A program made the translations under genes and the position numbers. This document shows, in pieces, positions 58,091 to 64,000 of a DNA stretch of 64,000 nt. The notes beneath the pieces are model-generated. The model was not told the origin of the DNA and did not search any database. It saw only the letters and a program-made list of their open reading frames with translations. Source of the DNA: Diogma glabrata (Eukaryota; Arthropoda; Insecta; Diptera; Cylindrotomidae); the NCBI GenBank assembly GCA_963693315.1, contig OY856186.1, positions 93,833,127 through 93,897,126 on the forward strand. Direction: 5' to 3'. Every line of letters starts with the position of its first letter. The stretch's first letter is position 1.

Positions 58091-58812
58091 AGAGCATTAA
58101 ATAGTAAATTTATGCAAAATCTAGTTAGCACGTTTTCACCGTTCCACTTTCTCGCAATAAAAATCTAATTAGTTAGTATTTGGAAGAATGTTTGCATTTT
58201 GTCCCACGTTTTAACGATTTGACTCTGGTCAGTTTAAGGTAGACATAACTCTTTCTCTCTGAGACAAATAAAAGAAAACAAACAAACAAACAAAAAAACG
58301 ATTTGACATAAGAGGAGTCACGTAGGGATTGCAATCCCGTGGTGTTTTATGGATCCTGGGACTATGTGTCTCATAAATTTTAAATCCCGGAATGCCCGGG
58401 AGCTAAAAAATCGTATTGAAAAACCATCATTTTTTTTCTATGCAGCACGATCTGCTGTCGTTTACAAATTCACTCTCTGAACAGTTATAAAGCAAAGATA
58501 TAATAATTTCTAGCACAAGCGCTTTAATTAAAACTACTTTTTTGATGCTTAAACAATGCAGAGATGATACTAAATTTGAAATTATTTTTAACAAATGAAG
58601 GGATTTTCTCTTCGATGAAACAACACCAGCAGACTAGCAGAGTAACCAATGTAGCTCAAAAGCATTTTATTTTTATTTCTAAGTCGATGCATTTAAATGC
58701 TTTTAAATATATGTGTGTATTAAAAAGTGTATGTTATGTTTTACGAAAAAAATCTTTTTATGTCATTTAAATTCTCGCCCCCCCCCAAGATTTTGGTGAA
58801 ATGACGCCACTG

Positions 58813-59510
58813 GATACACGCATAAAGAAGATATGTTAGAACATAGAGACAATGATCGTTTCATGTAGGTAAGTGATTTTTCGATTAAGGATGTTACTAA
58901 ACATGTCAATCTATATTTCTGATTGCAACCCCTTAGAAAAAGTCACCTCTTGTACCATACCCGCATAAGGGAGCTATTTTAAAGCATAGCGATACGCATC
59001 GTTTTACGTAGGTAAATCATTTATTGATTTAGGAGCTTACTAAATATGTAACTCTATATTTCTGATTGCAACCCTTTAGAAAAAGCCAACCCTTGTACCA
59101 TACACGCATAAGGATGCTATGTTAAAGCATAGAGATACTGATCGTGTTATGTAGGTTAATCATTTTTTGATTTAGGAGCTTACTAAATATGTAACTCTAT
59201 ATTTCTGATTGCAACCCTTTAGAATAAGCAACCCCTTGTATCATATCCGCGTAAGAGAACTATTTAAGAGCATAAAGCTACGGTTGAGGAAGCTCCTAAA
59301 TCGAAAAATCAGTCACCTACATAAAACTATGCGTATCTCTATGGTTTTACATAGTTCCCTTATACGTGTTTAGTACAAGAGGGGGCTTTTTCTAAAGCAT
59401 TGCAATCAGAAATATAGAGTGACCTATTTAGTAAGCTCCTAAATCGAAAAATCATTTACTTACATAAAACGATCCGTATTTCTATGCTTTAACATAGTTC
59501 CATTATTTGC
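58813..59510. repeat. Inner ~143-bp units with orientation switch at ~59285
   Basis: 58813-59284 continues the left-array orientation. At about 59285 the units flip (GCTCCTAAATCGAAAAATCA and onwards). The same switch occurs in reverse at about 60235, with the surrounding text mirrored (TAAAGCTACGGTTGAGGAAG against CTTCCTAAACCTCCGTAGCT). The flip is thus part of both palindrome arms. Confidence 0.85.
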
Positions 59511-59812
59511 AAACTAGTTTTGGGGTGGTTTTAGGAATAGGGTTGGAGCTCTAAAATCAAAAGTATACAGCCTTAAGAGCTCCTAAATAGCTCCTGACTC
59601 TGAGCCTACTAACGATCCTCTAGGGCTATTTTTAAGGTGTGGGGGGCTGAGTGAACGTTCACCCAGCCCCCCATTTTCATATGAAGATTTTTGCTTAGGG
59701 GGTTGAGCTCAAAATTTTATTCTTACGTTTTTTGAATGCTCCTAAATATCTCCTAATTCTGAGCTAACTTTTTTTTTATTTTTGCGTGGTTGGGGGGTCA
59801 GCTGAACAGAGG
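59511..59812 (-). repeat. Internal copy of a terminal module, ending in the element terminus
   Basis: This module carries GGAGCTCTAAAATCAAAAGT, the poly-G/C palindrome (59641-59672) and ends TCAGCTGAACAGAGGT, the exact right terminus of the foldback. It is followed directly by repeat DNA (TTCTGAATGCAACCC). An element end in the middle of the palindrome implies a nested or recombined second copy. Confidence 0.85.
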
Positions 59813-61870
59813 TTTCTGAATGCAACCCTTTAGAAAAAGCCACACCTTGTACCATAAACGCATGACGAAGCTATGTTAAAGCATAGAGATACGGATCGTT
59901 TTATTTAGGAAAATAATTTTGTGATTTAGGAGCTTACTAAATATGTCACTCTATATTTTTGATTGCAACCCTTTAGAAAAAGCTACCCCATATACCATAC
60001 ACGCGTAAGGGAACTTTGTTAAAGCGTAGAAATGCGGATCGTTTTATATAAGTAAATGATTTTTCGATTTAGGAGCTTACTAAATATGTCACTCTATATT
60101 TCTGATTGCAATGCTTTAAAAAAAGCCCCCTCTTGTACTAAAACCGTATAAGGGAACTATGTAAAACCATAGAGATACGCATCGTTTTATGTAGGTGACT
60201 GATTTTTCGATTTAGGAGCTTCCTAAACCTCCGTAGCTTTATGCTCTTAAATAGATCTCTTACGCGGATATGATACAAGGGGTGGCTTTTTCTAAAGGGT
60301 TGCAATCAGAAATATAGAGTTACATATTTAGTAAGCTCCTAAATCAAAAAATGATTTACCTACGTAAAACGATGCATGTCTCTATGCTTTAAAATAGCTC
60401 CCTTATGCGGGTATGGAACAAGAGATGACTTTTTCTAAAGGGTTGCAATCAGAAATATAGATTGACATGTTTAGTAACATCCTTAATCGAAAAATCACTT
60501 ACCTACATGAATCATTGTCTCTATGTTCTAACATATCTTCTTTATGCGTGTATCGTACAAGAAGTGACTTTTTCTAAAGGGTTGCAATCAGAAATAAAGA
60601 TTGACATATTTAGTTAGCTCCTAAATCGAAAAATCAATTACTTTTATGAAACGATCAGTATCTCTATGCTCTAACATAGCTTCCTTATGCGTGTATGGTA
60701 TAAGGGGTGGCACTTTTTCTAAAGCGTTGCAAACCAGAAATAAAGAGTGACAGATTTAGTAAGCTCCTAAATCTAAAAAATGATTGACCTACAAAAAACG
60801 ATCCGTATCTCATTGCTTGACCATATTTCCCCTACGCATGTATGGTACTAGGGGTGGCTTTTTCTTAAGGGTCGCAATCAGAAATATAGAGTGATATATT
60901 TAGTAAGCTCCTACATCGAAAAATCATTTACTTACATAACACGATCAGTATCTCTATGCTTTAACATAATTCCCTTATCCTTGTATGGTACAAGGGGTGG
61001 CTTTTTCTAAAGGGTTGCAATCAGAAATATAGAGTGACATATTTAGTAAGCTCCTAAATCAAAAAATGATTAACCTACATAACACGATCAGTATCTCTAT
61101 GCTTTAACATAGTTTCCTTATGAGTGTATCGTACAAGGGGGTGGCTTTTTCTAATAGTTCGCAATCAGAAACGTAAATAAACTTATTTAGGAGGCTCCTA
61201 AATTGAAAAATCATTTACCTACATAAAACGATCTGTACCTCTATGCCACAAAATAGTTCTCTTACGCGTATATGATAAGAGGGGTGGCACTTTCTAAAGG
61301 GTTGCAACCAGAAATAAAGAGTGACATATTCATTAAGCTCCTAAATCGAAAAATCATTTGCCTACATAAAACGATCCGTACCTCTACACTTCAACATAGT
61401 TCGCTTACGCGTGTATGGTACAAGGGGTGGCTTTTTTAAAGGGTTGCAATCATAAATATAAAGTGATATATTAGTAAGGTCCTAAATCAAAAAATGATTA
61501 ACCTCCATAACACGATCAGTATCTCTATGCTTTAACATAGTTCCCTTACGCGTGTATGGTACAAGGGGTGGGTTTTTTTAAAGGGTTGTAATCAGAAATA
61601 TAGAGTGACATATTTAGTAAGCTCCTAAATCGAAAAATCATTTACCTACATAAAAAGATTCGTATCTCTATGCTTTAACATAGTTCCCTTATGCGTGTAT
61701 GATACAAGGGGTGGCCTTTTCTGAAGGGTAGAAAATCAGAAATGTAAAATGACATGTTCAGTAAGCTCCTAAATCGGAACTTTATCCGCACCCTTAAATA
61801 TTTTTGTGTCGAGTATGTTTAACATACTTCCCTTATGCGTTTTTGACCCAAGGGGTGGTTTTTCTTCTAA
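59813..61870. repeat. Right arrays of ~143-bp units
   Basis: 59813-60235 runs forward (about three units) and 60236-61870 runs in reverse (about eleven units), mirroring the left arm. Individual unit variants can be paired across arms. For example the AACGTAAATAAACTTATTTA then GGAGGCTCC variant near 61175 mirrors GGAGCCTCCTAAATAAGTTT then ATTTACG near 53862. Confidence 0.9.
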
Positions 61871-61979
61871 AGAGTTGCAACTGATAAATAAACAGTTGCT
61901 TGTTTTTACGTTTGTTTTAATTCAAGAATTACATGTAGTAAAGAAATTTTTAATTTAATGTTATTTTTATGTGTCATCT

Positions 61980-62813
61980 CCGATTTCAAACTAGTTTTGG
62001 GGTAGTTTTAAGAATAGGGGTGGAGCTCTAAATTTTATTCTTGCCTTTTTTGAAAGCTCCTAAATAGCTCCTAATTCTGAGATATGATTTTTTTGATTTT
62101 TGCACGGTGGGGGGGCCAAACCTGTTTTGGGGTTGTTTTAAGAATTAGGGGTGGAGCTCTAAAATCAAAAGTATACAGCCTTAAGAGCTCCTAAATAGCT
62201 CCTAATTCTGAGCCTATTTACGATCCTTTATGGCTATTTTTAAGGTGTGGGGGGGCTGAGTGAACGTTCACTCAGCCCCCTCACTTTCAAATGAAGATTT
62301 CTGCTTAGGGGGTTGAGCTCAAAATTTTATTCTTGCGTTTTTTGAAAGCTCCTAAATAGCTCCTAATTCTGAGATATAATTTTTTTGATTTTTGCATGGT
62401 GGGGGGGCCAAACCTGTTTTGGGGTTGTTTTAAGAATTAGGGGTGGAGCTCTAAAATCTTAAAGTATATCTATATTAAAGTATATTAAAGTATATTACTT
62501 AAAGTATATCTATATCTATCTCTAAAATCGTAAAGTAAATCGTAAAGTATCAATACTTAAAGTATACAGCCTTAAGAGCTCCTAAATAGCTCCTAATTCT
62601 GAGCCTATTTACGATCCTCTAGGGTTATTTTTAAGGTGTGGGGGGGCTGAGTGAACGTTCACTCAGCCCCCCCACTTACAAATGAAGATTTCTGCTTAGG
62701 GGGTTGAGCTCAAAATTTTATTCCTGCGTTTTCTGAAAGCTCCTAAATAGCTCCTAATTCTGAGCTAATTTTGTTTTTATTTTTGCGTGGTGGGGGGCCA
62801 GCTAAACAGAGGT
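61980..62813 (-). repeat. Right terminal modules of the foldback
   Basis: Inverse copies of the left terminal modules, with poly-G/C palindromes at about 62249-62280 and 62640-62673. One module contains a local expansion of AAAGTATATCTATAT-like words (62455-62570) inside an otherwise conserved CTCTAAAATC|AAAAGTATACAG context. Confidence 0.9.
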
Positions 62814-62822
62814 CAAATCAAC

Positions 62823-64000
62823 CCAATTAAAAAAATCTCCGTTTTCCTTTTATAAATAACAAAAACTAAATCAAAAAAGCAAAACCCAAAACTTGTAAGA
62901 TTAAATTCTATTTACTATAAATCAAAATATCTTAATATCAAATATTTATCACCGCTAAAATAATTTAAAAATGTTTGTCTACAAACTATTTTATTTGAGT
63001 TCTGGTGTCGATTGTATTTAATTTGATCGAACATATGATTGTTTGTATAGAGGGGACAGTTAAGTAAACTATTCAAACTAAATAGCTCAAATAAACTTCT
63101 AATTATGTCTTGTAAAAATAGATTTCGTATTCTCCCATGCTGTTAAAGTAAGGGTGTGATAAAATATACGTTCATGTGATTGACGAAAATGTATGTGTTA
63201 ACTATAACGTTTAAGCAACCAGTTGAGTAATTAATTAATTTTGAGTAAACATTTTTATAAAATCATCTAATTTTAATCATAAACGATTTTAGATTTGTAT
63301 CTAAAAATAAATTAAAATTGATTAAAATATGAGAAAAAAAGTTGTGTTTGCGGCTTTCTAAGTTCAAAACTATGGATGCGGGATAATGCATTAATATAAG
63401 AATGTCAAATTGTTAACAATTAAATGAAGAAAATTAAAGTCATTCCATCTTTGAAATTTTAATGTTCGCCTGATTCAGTAAAAACATTTACAAAATTACA
63501 ACTGTAATATGAGGTTTGTCTAGTGATCCGTGAAGATCCACCAGTTGGCAGATGCACGGGAAAGACACCCTGCCACTAGCTCGAGTAACACGGGGTTCTA
63601 TTGACCAACATCACTCACAAGAAAATTTTAAATAAACAAAATCGAAACGCGTGCCTCATTTGCCAACGAGGTTCTCCAGAAGGGAGAGCTGCCATGTCAA
63701 TTCAAATTGATTTTTTCTTCTTCTACAATGGCTTAATATTCTACAGACAGTGTTTAACTTTATAATAATGAACATATTTTGTTCTACATTCTTTTTTCTA
63801 CTTTCACCATTAACAAAATATAAATATATTGTATTGAAAATTATTATATTATTTAAAACACAAATATTTTAAGAAGAATTCAAAAAACTAATTCTAAAAA
63901 TTTTTTTTACACATTAGTTTGACTTTCATTTTAACAAGTCAACCTTCCGACTCAACTGTTCCACCCAAAACTCCTTGCTCAGACCACTCAATATCTCAAA
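62823..64000. other. AT-rich stretch with a GC-richer island at 63530-63705
   Basis: Most of the segment is A/T-rich without features. 63530-63705 is clearly GC-richer (CCACCAGTTGGCAGATGCAC, CTCGAGTAACACGGGG, CCAACGAGGTTCTCCAGAAG). On the minus strand it contains ATGGCAGCTCTCCCTTCTGG, opening a 26-codon frame that stops at a TGA overlapping a GTGAGT word. I could not identify it. It may be an exon or an old repeat. Confidence 0.35.

Larger units (their letters stand above)
54931..58812. mobile_element. 3.9-kb hAT element inserted in a foldback repeat unit
   Basis: The ends are CAGAGGCGTCAATTGGGTAG with long G and C tracts (54961-54983) and, reversed, CAGTGGCGTCATTTCACCAA with a C tract. A perfect 8-bp duplication, GATACACG (54923-54930 and 58813-58820), restores the 143-bp unit text (ACGATACACGCATAA) when one copy is removed. 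Inside are a hAT transposase relic (57530-58090), a copy of the dispersed repeat (55640-55870) and a possible smaller insert bounded by TAAACTGACCAGA inverted words (about 56108 and 58236). Confidence 0.92.
52177..62813. mobile_element. Giant 10.6-kb foldback element with 9-bp target duplication
   Basis: The left end ACCTCTGTTCAGCTGGCCCC then CCCACCACGCAAAAAT is matched by the inverse right end (one C/T difference in the first 20 bases). A perfect 9-bp repeat, CAAATCAAC, flanks it (52168-52176 and 62814-62822). Each arm is made of about 300-bp terminal modules (two on the left, three on the right, the innermost incomplete) and then arrays of a roughly 143-bp unit. Ignoring the hAT insert (54931-58812), the palindrome's centre lies near 59760. 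9-bp duplications and satellite-like arms are the hallmarks of Foldback elements, which have been linked to Mutator-like transposons. No transposase of that group is visible, so the copy would rely on another source. Confidence 0.93.

Noticed and set aside
63530..63705. Drgx homeodomain exon
   Set aside because: No KQRRNRTTF or WFQNRRAK-like text in any frame.

Overview
The window is very AT-rich eukaryotic DNA, most probably from an insect. It is dominated by transposable elements and their remains. The pointers to an insect are an irritans-type mariner, an RTE-like endonuclease/reverse-transcriptase LINE, a second jockey/CR1-like LINE, Helitron and pogo-like pieces, several hAT elements, foldback elements, and one exon that looks like the first coding exon of the homeobox gene Drgx. 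No rRNA, complete tRNA, operon or CRISPR array is visible. Most apparent open frames are chance frames or parts of transposons.

Layout. 1-8380: AT-rich DNA with small palindromic elements, a Helitron helicase scrap (minus strand, about 4910-5190) and 3' scraps of the jockey-like LINE. 8382-10552: a pogo-like element (TA target duplication) holding two unrelated LINE fragments. 10607-13780: a foldback with arms of about 780 bp. 14880-16600: a degraded transposon gene interrupted by a near-perfect 9-bp tandem array (15569-16220). 16603-18345: an interrupted copy of a CCGAGCAGAAATT-ended element. 18470-19600: an RTE-like RT relic. 19651-22586: a foldback with a perfect 8-bp target duplication and a transposase-like relic in its centre. 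23666-27006: a three-level nest (pogo-like element containing a jockey-like LINE containing a hAT). 27475-28919: mariner whose transposase has one internal stop. 29048-30700: palindromic MITEs. 31012-31135: the Drgx-like exon, with splice acceptor and donor. 33349-34391: an element with a 9-bp target duplication. 35077-37865: LINE relics. 42660-45915: the best-preserved RTE-like LINE, minus strand, broken by a frameshift at the YADD motif. 46802-49317: hAT with CCCGGGATCCCGGG-rich ends. 50171-51897: two more non-autonomous DNA elements. 52177-62813: a 10.6-kb foldback.

The most striking object is that foldback. It has matching ends, a perfect 9-bp target duplication (CAAATCAAC), arms built from about 300-bp terminal modules and arrays of a roughly 143-bp repeat, poly-G/poly-C palindromes, and a 3.9-kb hAT inserted in one repeat unit with its own perfect 8-bp duplication. 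The 9-bp duplication and satellite-like arms fit the Foldback/Mutator-like group, but I see no transposase of its own.

The only probable host gene is Drgx on the plus strand. Its homeodomain exons were not found, so the DNA after 31135 may be its first intron, expanded by transposons. Family names beyond the motifs quoted are from memory; no alignment was run.
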